From Microbacterium salitolerans (lineage in GTDB: Bacteria; Actinomycetota; Actinomycetes; Actinomycetales; Microbacteriaceae): 64,000 bases of DNA. Positions 24,607 to 33,505 of this stretch are shown here, piece after piece; the stretch's first letter is position 1; every line of letters starts with the position of its first letter. The position numbers and the translations under genes are program-made. A model generated the notes under the pieces. That model was not told where the DNA came from. It did not search any database and saw only the letters and a program-made list of their open reading frames with translations. The DNA is taken from NCBI RefSeq assembly GCF_019720895.1, contig NZ_JAHKSH010000002.1, forward strand, positions 248,001 through 312,000, read 5' to 3'.

Positions 24607-24632
24607 ACATCCTTGCGAAGAAAGGCACGTCA

Positions 24633-25031
24633 ATGGATCTCTGGGAGAACTTCTGGGACCTGATCTGGTGGTTCATCTGGGTGTTTGCGTTCATCGCCTA
24701 CCTGTTCGCGATCTTCGCGATCATCGGTGACCTGTTCCGCGACCGCAAGCTCAACGGCTGGTGGAAGGCGCTGTGGATCGTTCTGCTCGTCTTCGTGCCG
24801 TTCCTGACGGCTCTCGCCTACGTCATCGCACGCGGAAAGGGCATGGCCGAGCGTCAGGCGACCGACGCGCGCGCCGCACAGCAGGCGGCCGAGGACTACA
24901 TCCGTGACGCGGCCGGCACGGCGGCGAGCCCGGCGACGGAGATCGCCAAGGCGAAGGACCTGCTCGACGCCGGCACGATCGACCAGCGGGAGTACGAGGC
25001 CCTCAAGGCCAAGGCGATCGCGCTGTCCTAG
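24633..25031 (+). CDS. PLDc_N and SHOCT domain membrane protein
   Basis: A 132-residue protein. Residues 10-35 and 43-65 are two membrane helices of the phospholipase-D-nuclease N-terminal (PLDc_N) type. A short helical linker leads to a C-terminal SHOCT motif (EIAKAKDLLDAGTIDQREYEALKAKAI). Proteins of this design are very common in actinobacteria, and function is unknown. GAAAGGCAC precedes the ATG as ribosome binding site. The gene is monocistronic and ends in a strong terminator. Confidence 0.85.
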   Translation: MDLWENFWDLIWWFIWVFAFIAYLFAIFAIIGDLFRDRKLNGWWKALWIVLLVFVPFLTALAYVIARGKGMAERQATDARAAQQAAEDYIRDAAGTAASPATEIAKAKDLLDAGTIDQREYEALKAKAIALS

Positions 25032-25048
25032 GCCGCGACGCCCGCAGG

Positions 25049-25082
25049 ACAGGGCCGGATGCCTCGGGGCATCCGGCCCTGT
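25049..25082. terminator. Bidirectional terminator
   Basis: A perfect 15-bp stem (ACAGGGCCGGATGCC with GGCATCCGGCCCTGT) with a TCGG tetraloop, between the convergent SHOCT and response-regulator genes. Confidence 0.88.
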
Positions 25083-25089
25083 GGCGTCG

Positions 25090-25746
25090 TCACCCGGTCA
25101 GGAGACCTGCGTGCAGCGCGCGCAGCACCGCCTGCGTGCGGTCGCGTGAGGCGAGTTTGACGAGGATCGCGGACACATGGTTCTTCACGGTCCCCTCCGC
25201 GAGGTGCAGCATGACGGCGATCTCGCGGTTGCTGTAACCGCCCGCCATGAGATGCAGCACGTCAAGTTCGCGCGCCGTGAGCGCCTCGAGGATCGCGAAG
25301 GAGCCGGCCGGGTCAGGGGCCGACCTCTCCGCCTCGCGCAGCAGGCGCTCGGTGAGCGCGGGCTGCAGCATCGTGCCGCCGTCGGCGACCGTGCGGATCC
25401 CGCGGGCGAGCTGTTCGAGCGTGACGTCCTTGAGGAGGTAGCCGCGTGCGCCTGCCCGCATCGCGGCGAGCACGAGCTCGGCGTCGTCGAACGTCGTCAG
25501 GACGAGCACCGGCACCTCGGCTCCGCGGCGGCGGAGCTCCTCGAGGGTGCCGATCCCATCGAGTCCCGGCATACGGAGGTCGAGCAGCACGACATCGGGC
25601 TGGAGTCGGGCGATCGCATCGAGCGCCTCCGCACCATCGGCGGCCTCGCCGACGACCTCGACTCCGTCGCCGACCTCGAGGAGTCCGCGGATGCCCTGCC
25701 GGACCAGGGTCTGGTCGTCGACGACGAGAACGCGCAGCGCTGTCAT
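25090..25746 (-). CDS. NarL/LuxR-family response regulator
   Basis: A 218-residue two-domain regulator. The receiver has D-D near residues 10-11 (VVDDQT), the phosphorylated Asp in VVLLDLRMPG, the switch Thr in LTTFDD, and the Lys in YLLKDV. The C-terminal LuxR HTH is LTARELDVLHLMAGGYSNREIAVMLHLAEGTVKNH (described here in parts: LTARELDVL, YSNREIA, EGTVKNH). It overlaps the histidine kinase stop by four bases. It probably controls the divergent ABC-2 exporter genes at 27016. Confidence 0.93.
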   Translation of the reverse strand: MTALRVLVVDDQTLVRQGIRGLLEVGDGVEVVGEAADGAEALDAIARLQPDVVLLDLRMPGLDGIGTLEELRRRGAEVPVLVLTTFDDAELVLAAMRAGARGYLLKDVTLEQLARGIRTVADGGTMLQPALTERLLREAERSAPDPAGSFAILEALTARELDVLHLMAGGYSNREIAVMLHLAEGTVKNHVSAILVKLASRDRTQAVLRALHAGLLTG

Positions 25747-26873
25747 GTCGGGATCATCACGCGCACGTGGAGGCCCCCGTCCGGGTGCCGGCCGAACTCG
25801 GCCGTCCCGCCGAGTGCCTCGACGCGTTCGCGGATTCCGCGGAGGCCGTTGCCGGGTCGGATGTCACGGGGCGCCGTTCCGTCGTCGTGCGCGTCGAGGA
25901 CGACGGATCCTTCCCGCGGATTCTGCGTCACGTCGATGTCGAGGCGGCGGGCTCCGCTTGCGTGCCGGATCGTGTTCGTGAGCACCTCCTGCGCGGTGCG
26001 GATGAGCGCGGTCGCGCTCTCCGCGTCGACCGTCAGATCGGTCGGGGTCGTCACACGGACCTCGGGACGCGGAACGCCGGAGACGACACGGCGAAGCGCG
26101 GCCTCGAGGGGCTCGTCGTCGTCGCGCACGGCCGACACGGTCGCGCGCACGTCGCCGAGCAGATCCTTCGCGATCGACCGCGCCCGCGCGATGTTCTCGC
26201 GCGCCGGCCCCGTCGCGCGGTGCGACGCGATCTCGAGTTCGAGGGCGAGAGCCGTGAGCTGGTGGCCGACGACATCGTGCAGATCGCGTGAGATGCGCAG
26301 ACGCTCCTCGCCGCGCGCAGAACGTTCGAGCAGCGCCCCCGTCGCGGCCAGCTCGACGTGCGCTTCGGCGAGCCGGCGCCGCGACCTCTCCTCGGCCTGC
26401 CACACGCGCACGGTGTAGACGGCGACGATCTGGATCGCGAGGTAGAAGGCGGCGCCGACGATCTGGTCGGCGAACGACTGCGGAGCGGCCTGGACGAAGA
26501 CGGCCGCGGCGTTGGCCGCGACGACGAGCGCCGTGCCCCACGTCGGCAGCAGGTAGCAGCTCAGCGCCGCGCCGAACACGAGGATCACGGCGGTGAAGCC
26601 CATCGCTCCCTGCAGGAGCAGGACGCTTGCGATCGCGAGCACCTGCTGCGCGCAGAACACGGACACGGCGAGGACGCGGGCACGGTGCTCGGCGAGGAAC
26701 GATGTCGCCAGGTATGCGGCGAGGAACGCCGCGAAGACGATGGGCCACAGCCACGTCGGGCCGAGCGCGACGTCGTTCCCGGCGGCGGTCAGCACGACGT
26801 ACGGCACGGCCAGGACAGCGCACAGAAGCGTGATGAGAGCCACCAGCACGAGGCCGGAGTCGATTCTGCGCAC
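25743..26873 (-). CDS. HisKA_3-type sensor histidine kinase
   Basis: A 376-residue kinase. About five or six membrane helices fill residues 8-160, with no clear extracytoplasmic sensor. A short coiled coil then leads to the dimerisation helix with the phospho-acceptor His in ISRDLHDVVGHQLTAL, and an HATPase domain with LIRTAQEVLTNTIRHA (N box) and GNGLRGIRERV (G box). This DesK/LiaS-like plan senses the membrane itself or works with the ABC transporter next door. The GTG start faces that transporter operon across 142 bp. Confidence 0.92.
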   Translation of the reverse strand: MRRIDSGLVLVALITLLCAVLAVPYVVLTAAGNDVALGPTWLWPIVFAAFLAAYLATSFLAEHRARVLAVSVFCAQQVLAIASVLLLQGAMGFTAVILVFGAALSCYLLPTWGTALVVAANAAAVFVQAAPQSFADQIVGAAFYLAIQIVAVYTVRVWQAEERSRRRLAEAHVELAATGALLERSARGEERLRISRDLHDVVGHQLTALALELEIASHRATGPARENIARARSIAKDLLGDVRATVSAVRDDDEPLEAALRRVVSGVPRPEVRVTTPTDLTVDAESATALIRTAQEVLTNTIRHASGARRLDIDVTQNPREGSVVLDAHDDGTAPRDIRPGNGLRGIRERVEALGGTAEFGRHPDGGLHVRVMIPT

Positions 26874-26916
26874 GACCCCACGCTATCGACTCGACGCTCG
26901 GCGCGCCCGTGCCGGA

Positions 26917-26939
26917 AGTCATGGGCAGAAGAGGTGACT
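26917..26939. promoter_or_regulatory. Candidate operator between the two-component and ABC exporter genes
   Basis: AGTCA (26917-26921) and TGACT (26935-26939) form an inverted repeat with a 13-bp spacer in the divergent gap. It lies upstream of TAGCGT (26971-26976), a likely -10 for the exporter. The position suits binding of the NarL-type regulator encoded next to it, but the arms are short. Confidence 0.35.
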
Positions 26940-27015
26940 CCTGCCACGCGCCCGGCATGTTCGTCCTCCGTAGCGTCGAAGCCACGACAGCCGCCGAACG
27001 ATCAGGGGGATCACC

Positions 27016-27750
27016 ATGACCAGTGCCGTCGAGACACGAGGCGTCCGCCGCGTCTACCGAGGTCGGGCCGCCCTGGACGGAGTCGACCTCGAGGTGCCGA
27101 TCGGAGAGACGATCGGGATCCTCGGTCGCAATGGAGCCGGCAAGACCACGCTCGTCGAGACGATCGCCGGGCTCCGGAAGCCCACGTCCGGGTCGGTCCG
27201 CGTCCTGGGGCTGGACCCCGTCCGCGACCGCGCACGCGTGCGCAGCATCCTCGGTGTGCAGCTCCAGGACGCCCTGCTGCACTTCTCGCTCACCGTCGCC
27301 GAGAACATGCGCCTGCACCGCTCGTTCCATCGGCATGGCGCCGATCCGGATGAGCTCATCCACCAGCTCGGCCTCGACGATGTGCGCCAGACGCGGACGG
27401 AGAACCTCTCCGGTGGCCAGCGCCAACGGCTGTCAGTCGGCGCCGCTCTTGTCGGGCGTCCGCGCGTCGTCATCCTCGATGAGCTCACGACCGGTCTCGA
27501 CCCTGACGGGCGCCGCGGCATCTGGCGCGTGATCGAGGACCTCCGGGCCGAGGGCGTCACGATCCTGCTCGTGAGCCACTCCATGGATGAGGTCGAACGC
27601 CTCTGCGAGCGTCTGATCGTCCTCGACAGCGGCCGGATCGTCGCGGAGGGCTCTCCCGAGGACGTGCGGCGGCATGCGGGCGCCGAAGATCTCGAGGAAG
27701 CCTTCCTCACTCTGAGTGCGCAGGCGCGCGAAGCGGAGGAGCGAGCATGA
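27016..27750 (+). CDS. ABC-2 exporter ATP-binding protein
   Basis: A 244-residue ATPase of the drug/lipid exporter type (NatA/CcmA-like). Walker A is GRNGAGKTT (about 36-44), the signature LSGGQRQRL, and Walker B VVILDELTTGLDPDGRR. The stop overlaps the permease start by four bases, so the two form one transporter. It is divergent from a histidine kinase/response regulator pair, the usual arrangement for an exporter induced by membrane stress or antibiotics. Substrate unknown. Confidence 0.92.
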   Translation: MTSAVETRGVRRVYRGRAALDGVDLEVPIGETIGILGRNGAGKTTLVETIAGLRKPTSGSVRVLGLDPVRDRARVRSILGVQLQDALLHFSLTVAENMRLHRSFHRHGADPDELIHQLGLDDVRQTRTENLSGGQRQRLSVGAALVGRPRVVILDELTTGLDPDGRRGIWRVIEDLRAEGVTILLVSHSMDEVERLCERLIVLDSGRIVAEGSPEDVRRHAGAEDLEEAFLTLSAQAREAEERA

Positions 27751-28535
27751 CTGCGACCGGATACGACATCCCGCGACCGAAGGCGCCCGGGATCCGCGCC
27801 TGGACCCAGCTGACGCTGGCCGAGATGCGGACCGTGGCGCGTGACACCGCGGGTCTCATCGTGCCCATCGGCATGCCGAGCCTCTTCCTCATCGTCAACG
27901 GGATGGCCGTCAGCGGCGAGACATTGCCGGGGACCGGCGGGCGCTCCGTCCTCGAGGTGTTCGTGCTGCCGCTCATGCTCGTCATGGTCATCGCGCTCGT
28001 CGGCGTCGTGAACATGCCGTCCTTCCTCGCGACGTATCGCAAGGAGGGACTGCTCACACGGCTCGCCGCGACTCCCGTGCGGCCGGCGATGGTGCTCGGT
28101 GCCCAGGTGATCACCTCCTTCGTTCAGACGGCCGTCGGCATCGGCATCGCGACTACCATCTCTTTCCTCGCATTCGACATCGTCGGTCCTGTCGACGTCG
28201 CCGCGACGGTGGGCGTGCTGCTGCTCGTGTGCGCGGCCATGTACGCGCTCGGCATGGTCGTCGCCGCCGTGTCGCCGACGGCGAACGCCTCCGTCGCGAT
28301 CGGCCTCGTCGCCTTCTTCGCCCTCGGCGCGGTCGGCGGGCTGTTCGGGGGCGCACAGAATCTCCCGGATGTCGTCCGCACGATCGGCGAGTGGACGCCG
28401 TTCGGCGCAGGAGTGACCGCGCTGCAGCACGCGTGGCTCGGCGAGCCCGTTCCCGGGAGCGCGCTGATCGCGCTCGCCGCAGTGGCCGTCGTCGGGTCGG
28501 TCGTCTCGATGCGCCTGTTCCGCTGGCGCAGGTGA
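27747..28535 (+). CDS. ABC-2 exporter permease
   Basis: A 262-residue membrane protein with six helices in the ABC-2 fold. It begins with a short cytoplasmic segment (RAWTQLTLAEMRTVARDT), then a helix near 33-50. The family motif YRKEGLLTRLAATPVRP follows the second helix. It pairs with the ATPase that overlaps it. Together they probably export a lipid, peptide or drug. Regulation by the adjacent two-component system is inferred from position. Confidence 0.9.
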   Translation: MTATGYDIPRPKAPGIRAWTQLTLAEMRTVARDTAGLIVPIGMPSLFLIVNGMAVSGETLPGTGGRSVLEVFVLPLMLVMVIALVGVVNMPSFLATYRKEGLLTRLAATPVRPAMVLGAQVITSFVQTAVGIGIATTISFLAFDIVGPVDVAATVGVLLLVCAAMYALGMVVAAVSPTANASVAIGLVAFFALGAVGGLFGGAQNLPDVVRTIGEWTPFGAGVTALQHAWLGEPVPGSALIALAAVAVVGSVVSMRLFRWRR

Positions 28536-28620
28536 CGTCGGGCGGAGAGCCGCGGGACGGACAGCCAGACAATCTCGGCACGGGCGCAGTCGGCAACGAG
28601 GGCGCGACACGTCGAACGGG

Positions 28621-28626
28621 TAGCGT
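28621..28626 (+). promoter_or_regulatory. -10 element TAGCGT of a leaderless promoter
   Basis: TAGCGT ends 7 nt before the ATG of the M20 peptidase at 28634; no ribosome binding site precedes that ATG. Confidence 0.6.
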
Positions 28627-28633
28627 GAAGCGC

Positions 28634-29929
28634 ATGTCTGAATCCCCGCTTCCCGACGTCGTGCGCATCGCGCGCGATCTCATCCGCATCGATACGACGA
28701 ACTACGGCGGCGGGAACGCGAAGGGCGAGCGAGAGGCCGCCGAGTACGTCGGAGCGTTCCTGCGCGAGCTCGGCCTCGAGCCCGAGTTCTACGAGCCCGT
28801 CGAGCGTCGGACGAACGTCGTCGCGCGCGTCGAGGGGCGGAATCCCGACAAGCCCGCACTGGTGCTGCACGGCCACCTCGACGTCGTACCGGCGGTCGCG
28901 GGCGACTGGTCGGTGGATCCGTTCTCCGGAGAGATCCGCGACGGTCTGCTCTGGGGCCGCGGCGCCGTCGATATGAAGAACATGGACGCGATGATCCTCT
29001 GCGCGGTCGCTGACCTGCTCCGCGCGGGGGAGAAGCCCGAGCGCGACCTGATCCTCGCCTTCTTCAGCGACGAGGAGAACGGCGGCGTCGAGGGATCCCA
29101 CCGGGTCGTCGAGGCGCACCCCGAGTGGTTCGCGGGCGCGACCGAGGCCATCAGCGAGGTCGGCGGCTACTCGATCCCCGTGGGTGACGCGTCGGCGTAC
29201 CTGCTGCAGGTGGGCGAGAAGGCGCTCATGTGGATGACGCTGATCGCCCGCGGACGCGCCGGACACGGCAGTCGCGTGCACCCCGACAACGCCGTGACCC
29301 GCATCGCCGACGCGATCCAGAAGCTCGGATCCACCAGCTGGCCGGTCGAGCTCACCGAGACGACGCGCGCACTGCTCGACGGCATGCGGGACATCTGCGG
29401 CGACGGCACGGGGGATCCCGACCACGTCGCAAAGGCCGCGGGCCCCGCCGAGGCGTTCCTCGCCTCGACGTGGCGCACGACCGCGAACCCGACCGGGCTC
29501 ACCGCGGGCTACAAGCACAATGTGATCCCCGACATGGCGACCGCGACGGTCGACGTGCGCGTGCTCCCGGGCATGGAGAAGCGCGTCCTCGCCGAGATCC
29601 AGGCGCTGATCGGCGACGACATCGAGATCGAGATCTTCCACACCGACATCGGCCTCGAGATCCCCTTCGAAGGCGAGCTCGTGGAGGCGATGGTGGGAGC
29701 GCTCGGCGCCCACGATCCCGGTGTTCCGGTTCTGCCGTACCTGCTCGGCGCAGGAACCGACAACAAGGCGCTGTCTCGACTCGGGATCGCGGGCTACGGC
29801 TTCGCGCCCCTGAAACTTCCCCGTGAACTCGACTTCACGGGCATGTTCCATGGTGTCGACGAGCGCGTTCCGTTGGATGCTCTCGTCTTCGGGCAGCGCG
29901 TGCTGACCGATCTCATCCGCACGTACTGA
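28634..29929 (+). CDS. M20-family metallopeptidase
   Basis: A 431-residue dinuclear zinc hydrolase. Metal ligands appear as [17 protein letters not shown], the catalytic Glu pair in SDEENGG, and a late His in MFHGVDE. The dimerisation (lid) domain lies between, with [14 protein letters not shown]. It probably splits dipeptides or acylated amino acids in the cytoplasm. A fixed TAGCGT box 7 nt upstream sets the start; the frame is open upstream but unsupported. uppP follows after 25 bp and may share the transcript. Confidence 0.9.
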   Translation: MSESPLPDVVRIARDLIRIDTTNYGGGNAKGEREAAEYVGAFLRELGLEPEFYEPVERRTNVVARVEGRNPDKPALVLHGHLDVVPAVAGDWSVDPFSGEIRDGLLWGRGAVDMKNMDAMILCAVADLLRAGEKPERDLILAFFSDEENGGVEGSHRVVEAHPEWFAGATEAISEVGGYSIPVGDASAYLLQVGEKALMWMTLIARGRAGHGSRVHPDNAVTRIADAIQKLGSTSWPVELTETTRALLDGMRDICGDGTGDPDHVAKAAGPAEAFLASTWRTTANPTGLTAGYKHNVIPDMATATVDVRVLPGMEKRVLAEIQALIGDDIEIEIFHTDIGLEIPFEGELVEAMVGALGAHDPGVPVLPYLLGAGTDNKALSRLGIAGYGFAPLKLPRELDFTGMFHGVDERVPLDALVFGQRVLTDLIRTY

Positions 29930-29954
29930 TCCACGACGAAAGACCCGCCGCAGC

Positions 29955-30797
29955 ATGCACATCATCGAGGCGATCATCCTCGGCCTGGTCCAGGGCCTGA
30001 CGGAGTTCCTCCCCATCTCGTCGAGCGCGCACATCCGCGTCGTCGGCGAGTTCCTGCCCTCCGGGGCGGATCCCGGGGCGACCTTCACCGCCATCACGCA
30101 GATCGGCACAGAGGTCGCCGTTCTCGTTTACTTCTGGACGAAGATCGTCACGATCATCAGTCGGTGGGCGCTGTCGCTCGTCGGCAAGGTGCCGCGCAAC
30201 GATCCCGACGCGCGTATGGGCTGGCTCGTGATCGTCGCGTCGATCCCGATCGGCATCCTCGGCTTCACGCTGCAGGACTACATCCGCGACGTGTTCCGCA
30301 ACCTGTGGCTCGTCGCGACGGTGCTCATCGTCTTCGGCATCATCCTCGGGATCGCCGACAGATGGGGCGCCCGCCGACGCGAGATGCATGATGTCACCTA
30401 CCCGCACGGAGTGACGATCGGCGTCGCGCAGGCGCTCGCGCTCATCCCGGGCGTCTCGCGCTCGGGAGCGACGACGACCGCCGCGCGCGCCCTGGGGTAC
30501 AAGCGCACGGACGCGGCGGAGTTCGCCTTCCTCATGGCGATTCCTGCGGTCTTCGGCTCGGGGCTCTACGAGCTCAAGCACGGTCTCGAAGAGGGCGACG
30601 TCGGTCCGCTCGGATGGAGTGGGACCATCGTCGCGACGGTCGTCGCGTTCGTCGTCGGCTGGGTCGTGATCGCATACCTCATGCGGTACCTCAAGACCGG
30701 CAGCTTCCTGCCGTTCGTGATCTACCGGATCCTGCTGGGCGCGGCGATCATGATCCTGCTCGCGATGGGCGTGCTCACCCCGTTCGGCACCGCCTAG
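29955..30797 (+). CDS. uppP: Undecaprenyl-diphosphatase UppP (BacA)
   Basis: An integral membrane enzyme of 280 residues that dephosphorylates undecaprenyl diphosphate to recycle the cell-wall lipid carrier. The two catalytic motifs are [12 protein letters not shown] (with GLVQG before it) and [13 protein letters not shown]. About eight membrane helices are predicted. It gives the bacitracin-resistance side effect known for the family. It follows the M20 peptidase by 25 bp and ends 7 bp before a strong hairpin. Confidence 0.95.
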   Translation: MHIIEAIILGLVQGLTEFLPISSSAHIRVVGEFLPSGADPGATFTAITQIGTEVAVLVYFWTKIVTIISRWALSLVGKVPRNDPDARMGWLVIVASIPIGILGFTLQDYIRDVFRNLWLVATVLIVFGIILGIADRWGARRREMHDVTYPHGVTIGVAQALALIPGVSRSGATTTAARALGYKRTDAAEFAFLMAIPAVFGSGLYELKHGLEEGDVGPLGWSGTIVATVVAFVVGWVVIAYLMRYLKTGSFLPFVIYRILLGAAIMILLAMGVLTPFGTA

Positions 30798-30803
30798 GGT
30801 GAG

Positions 30804-30837
30804 TCGTCGTCGGCGCCGCGACCTGCGCCGACGACGA
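30804..30837. terminator. Bidirectional terminator after uppP
   Basis: A perfect 13-bp stem (TCGTCGTCGGCGC with GCGCCGACGACGA) with an 8-nt loop between the convergent uppP and PAC2 genes. There is no T tract. Confidence 0.7.
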
Positions 30838-30863
30838 TCGATCGGGGAACGCGCGCCGACCCG

Positions 30864-31721
30864 TCACCCGCGCGGGGGACGGCCCTTGCCGGGGCCGTCC
30901 CCGCGGAGGTACTTCTCGAACGCCTGCGCGATCGCGTCGCCGGAGGCTTCGGGGGAGTCCCACGTGTCGCGGGCCTCTTCGAGCTGGTGGATGTAGTCGG
31001 TCATCTCCTCGTCGTCGGCGGCGGCCGCGTCGACCGTCGCCTCCCACGTCGCCGCCTCGGTCGGGAGCGACCCGAGGGCGACATCGCGGGCGGAGATCTC
31101 GCCGAGCTTCTCGAGCAGCGCGAGGGTGGCCTTGGGGGAGGGCGTGGCACCCGCGACGTAGTGCGGCACACTGGCCCACATCGACATGGTCGGGATCCCG
31201 GCGCGCTCGGTGGCGTCGGCCAGGACGCCGAGGATCCCCGTCGGGCCCTCGTAGCGGCTGCGATCGATCTCGAGCTGATTGCGAAGGAGCTCGTTGTCGC
31301 TCGTCGAGTGCACCGCGATGGGGCGCGTGTGGGGCACGTCGCTCATCATGGCGCCGATCGTGACGAGGCCCGTGATGTCCTCCGCGAGGAGCGTGTCGAC
31401 GAACTCGGCGACGAATCCGCGCCAGGCGCGCGCCGGTTCGACGCCGCGCAGCGTCCAGAATCCGCGCGGATCGAGCGGGCGATGCAGCGTCGCCTCGGGC
31501 CAGTCGAGCACGCGCAGCCCTTCGCCGTCGGTGCGGACGGACGGACGCGTGTACTGGTAGTCGAAGTACAGCTCGGCGTCGACGGCGGCGATCTGGATGC
31601 TCGGCTGCGTGTCGCGCAGGACGCCGACGGCGGTGGACGCGGCTTCTCCGGCATCGTTCCAGCCGTCGAACGCGGCGACCGCGATGCGCGGGCCGAGTGC
31701 CTGCTGCGTGCTCTCTTCCAC
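30864..31721 (-). CDS. PAC2-family protein (proteasome-assembly-chaperone-like fold)
   Basis: A 285-residue protein of the PAC2 family, named for a eukaryotic proteasome assembly chaperone but in actinobacteria of unknown function. Motifs include AAFDGWNDAGEAAS near the N terminus, FDYQYTRPSVR, and MWASVPHYVAGATPSPKATLALL, all typical. I use the GTG at 31721 because AGGGAG lies six bases upstream; the frame is open to 31763. It is divergent from the HAD/trmI genes. Confidence 0.88.
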   Translation of the reverse strand: MEESTQQALGPRIAVAAFDGWNDAGEAASTAVGVLRDTQPSIQIAAVDAELYFDYQYTRPSVRTDGEGLRVLDWPEATLHRPLDPRGFWTLRGVEPARAWRGFVAEFVDTLLAEDITGLVTIGAMMSDVPHTRPIAVHSTSDNELLRNQLEIDRSRYEGPTGILGVLADATERAGIPTMSMWASVPHYVAGATPSPKATLALLEKLGEISARDVALGSLPTEAATWEATVDAAAADDEEMTDYIHQLEEARDTWDSPEASGDAIAQAFEKYLRGDGPGKGRPPRG

Positions 31722-31762
31722 CGGGCTCCCTTCTGCCTGGGCGTCGTACCAGGCTATCCCCA

Positions 31763-31768
31763 TAGGCT
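31763..31768 (+). promoter_or_regulatory. -10 element TAGGCT of a leaderless promoter
   Basis: TAGGCT ends 6 nt before the GTG of the HAD phosphatase at 31775. Confidence 0.6.
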
Positions 31769-31774
31769 GGTGCG

Positions 31775-32473
31775 GTGACTCTCACCGACACCGCGTGGCC
31801 TCAGGCCGTGCTCTGGGACATGGATGGCACGCTCGTCGACACCGAGCCCTACTGGATGGCGGCCGAGACGGCGCTCGTGAAGCGGTTCGGCGGCACGTGG
31901 ACGCACGACGATGCGCTCGAGCTCGTCGGCAGCGACCTCGAGGGGTCCGCGCGGATCCTTCAGCGCGCGGGCGTCGACATGGGCGAGCAGGAGATCGTCG
32001 AGCACCTGACCGACGAGGTCCTCCGTCAGATGGCCGAGTCCGGGATCCCCTTCCGGCCCGGGGCGCAGGAGCTTCTGCGCGACCTGCGGGACGCGGGGGT
32101 CAAGACGGCCATCGTCACGATGTCGCGTCACCGTATGGCCGCGCAGATCGCCGACCTCATCGAGTTCGACGCCTTCGACGCGATCCTCGGCGGCGACGAC
32201 GTGCCGCGGCCGAAGCCGTTCCCGGACCCGTACCTCGCGGGCGCCGAGGCGCTGGGCGTCGACATCCGCGACTGCGTGGCGATCGAGGACTCCCCGACGG
32301 GGCTGACCTCCGCCGTCGCATCGGGGGCCGCGGCGCTCGGCGTGCCGCACATCGTCCCGCTCGGCGGCGTCGGGGCGCTCGAGCTGTGGCCCACTCTCGA
32401 GAAGCGCTCGGCCGAGGACCTGGCGGCGTTCTGGCGCGCGCACCGCGACGCGGGCTCGGCGGACGCCCGATGA
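31775..32473 (+). CDS. HAD-family phosphatase (beta-phosphoglucomutase-like)
   Basis: A 232-residue HAD hydrolase. Motif I is WDMDGTLVDTEPYW, motif II is the T of VTMSRH, motif III Lys is in RPKPFPDPY, and motif IV is AIEDSPTGLTSA. The helical cap between motifs I and II (C1 cap) suits phosphosugar-type substrates. It overlaps trmI by four bases (ATGA), the conserved actinobacterial order. The GTG start is set by the -10 box 6 nt upstream. Confidence 0.9.
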   Translation: MTLTDTAWPQAVLWDMDGTLVDTEPYWMAAETALVKRFGGTWTHDDALELVGSDLEGSARILQRAGVDMGEQEIVEHLTDEVLRQMAESGIPFRPGAQELLRDLRDAGVKTAIVTMSRHRMAAQIADLIEFDAFDAILGGDDVPRPKPFPDPYLAGAEALGVDIRDCVAIEDSPTGLTSAVASGAAALGVPHIVPLGGVGALELWPTLEKRSAEDLAAFWRAHRDAGSADAR

Positions 32474-33492
32474 CGTCGGCACCGCGGGGGCCGTTCCGCT
32501 TCGGCGACCGCGTGCAGCTCACGGGCCCCAAGGGGAAGCTGCAGACCATCACGCTGCGCGAGGAGGGCGAACTGCACACACATCTCGGTGTGCTCGCGCA
32601 CTCCCAGATCGAGGGACAGCCCGACGGATCGGTGGTCGCGAACAGCGAGGGGCACGAATACCTCGCGATGCGCCCGCTCCTGCGCGACTTCGTCATGTCG
32701 ATGCCGCGCGGCGCCGCCATCGTCTACCCGAAGGACGCGGCGCAGATCGTCACGCAGGCCGACATCTTCCCCGGCGCCGTCGTGGTCGAGGCGGGCGTGG
32801 GATCGGGAGCGCTCTCGATGTCGCTCCTGCGGGCCATCGGGCACGAGGGACGCCTGATGTCCTTCGAGCGACGTATGGAGTTCGCCGACGTGGCTCGCGC
32901 CAACGTCGAGACGTTCTTCGGCGAGGTGCCGGGGTCCTGGTCGATCCACGAGGGCGATCTCGCCGACGCGCTTCCGCGCGATGTCGAGCACGGCGCGGTC
33001 GACCGCGTCGTGCTCGACATGCTCGCGCCGTGGGAGGTGCTCCCGGCCGTGAGCGACGCGCTCGCGCCGGGCGGCGTCGTCCTCTGCTATGTCGCGACGG
33101 CCACGCAGCTCAGCCGCATCGCCGAGTTCCTGCGCGGAATGGGCAGCTTCACCGAGCCGGAGTCGACCGAGACCATGGTGCGCGGCTGGCATGTCGACGG
33201 CCTCGCGGTGCGGCCCGACCACCGCATGGTGGGGCACACGGGGTTCCTCATCACGGCGCGCAAGCTCGCTCCCGGAGCGATCCCTCCTGAAGTCAGGCGA
33301 CGTGCGTCCAAGCGCAGCTACGGCGACGAAGACGAGGAGATCTGGACCCCTGGATCCGTCGGAGACCGCGAGATCACCGACAAGAACCTCCGCAAGCGGA
33401 TCCGCGAGGCGGAGAAGGCCGCCGGCGGCGCGCGACACGCCGCGCAGCTGCGGGCGAGCGACGCCGATGACGACTCCGCGTCCGAAGCCTGA
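32470..33492 (+). CDS. trmI: tRNA (adenine-58-N1)-methyltransferase TrmI
   Basis: A 340-residue SAM methylase that makes m1A58 in the T loop of tRNA. It has an N-terminal beta-barrel part, then the SAM motif VVEAGVGSGALSMSLL and VLDMLAPWEVLP, and a basic C-terminal region (KNLRKRIREAEKAA) with a long tail. It overlaps the HAD gene. In many actinobacteria the next genes are arc/mpa, dop, pup and the proteasome; here an FKBP gene follows after 13 bp. Confidence 0.93.
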   Translation: MTSAPRGPFRFGDRVQLTGPKGKLQTITLREEGELHTHLGVLAHSQIEGQPDGSVVANSEGHEYLAMRPLLRDFVMSMPRGAAIVYPKDAAQIVTQADIFPGAVVVEAGVGSGALSMSLLRAIGHEGRLMSFERRMEFADVARANVETFFGEVPGSWSIHEGDLADALPRDVEHGAVDRVVLDMLAPWEVLPAVSDALAPGGVVLCYVATATQLSRIAEFLRGMGSFTEPESTETMVRGWHVDGLAVRPDHRMVGHTGFLITARKLAPGAIPPEVRRRASKRSYGDEDEEIWTPGSVGDREITDKNLRKRIREAEKAAGGARHAAQLRASDADDDSASEA

Positions 33493-33493
33493 T

Positions 33494-33499
33494 TAGACT
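33494..33499 (+). promoter_or_regulatory. -10 element TAGACT of a leaderless promoter
   Basis: TAGACT lies immediately after the trmI stop and ends 6 nt before the GTG at 33506. Confidence 0.6.
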
Positions 33500-33505
33500 G
33501 ACCCG

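Noticed and set aside
30775-31791. Open frame of 338 codons on the minus strand overlapping the PAC2 gene
   Set aside because: Arg-rich shadow of the PAC2 gene in another frame; the PAC2 frame has family motifs and a ribosome binding site.
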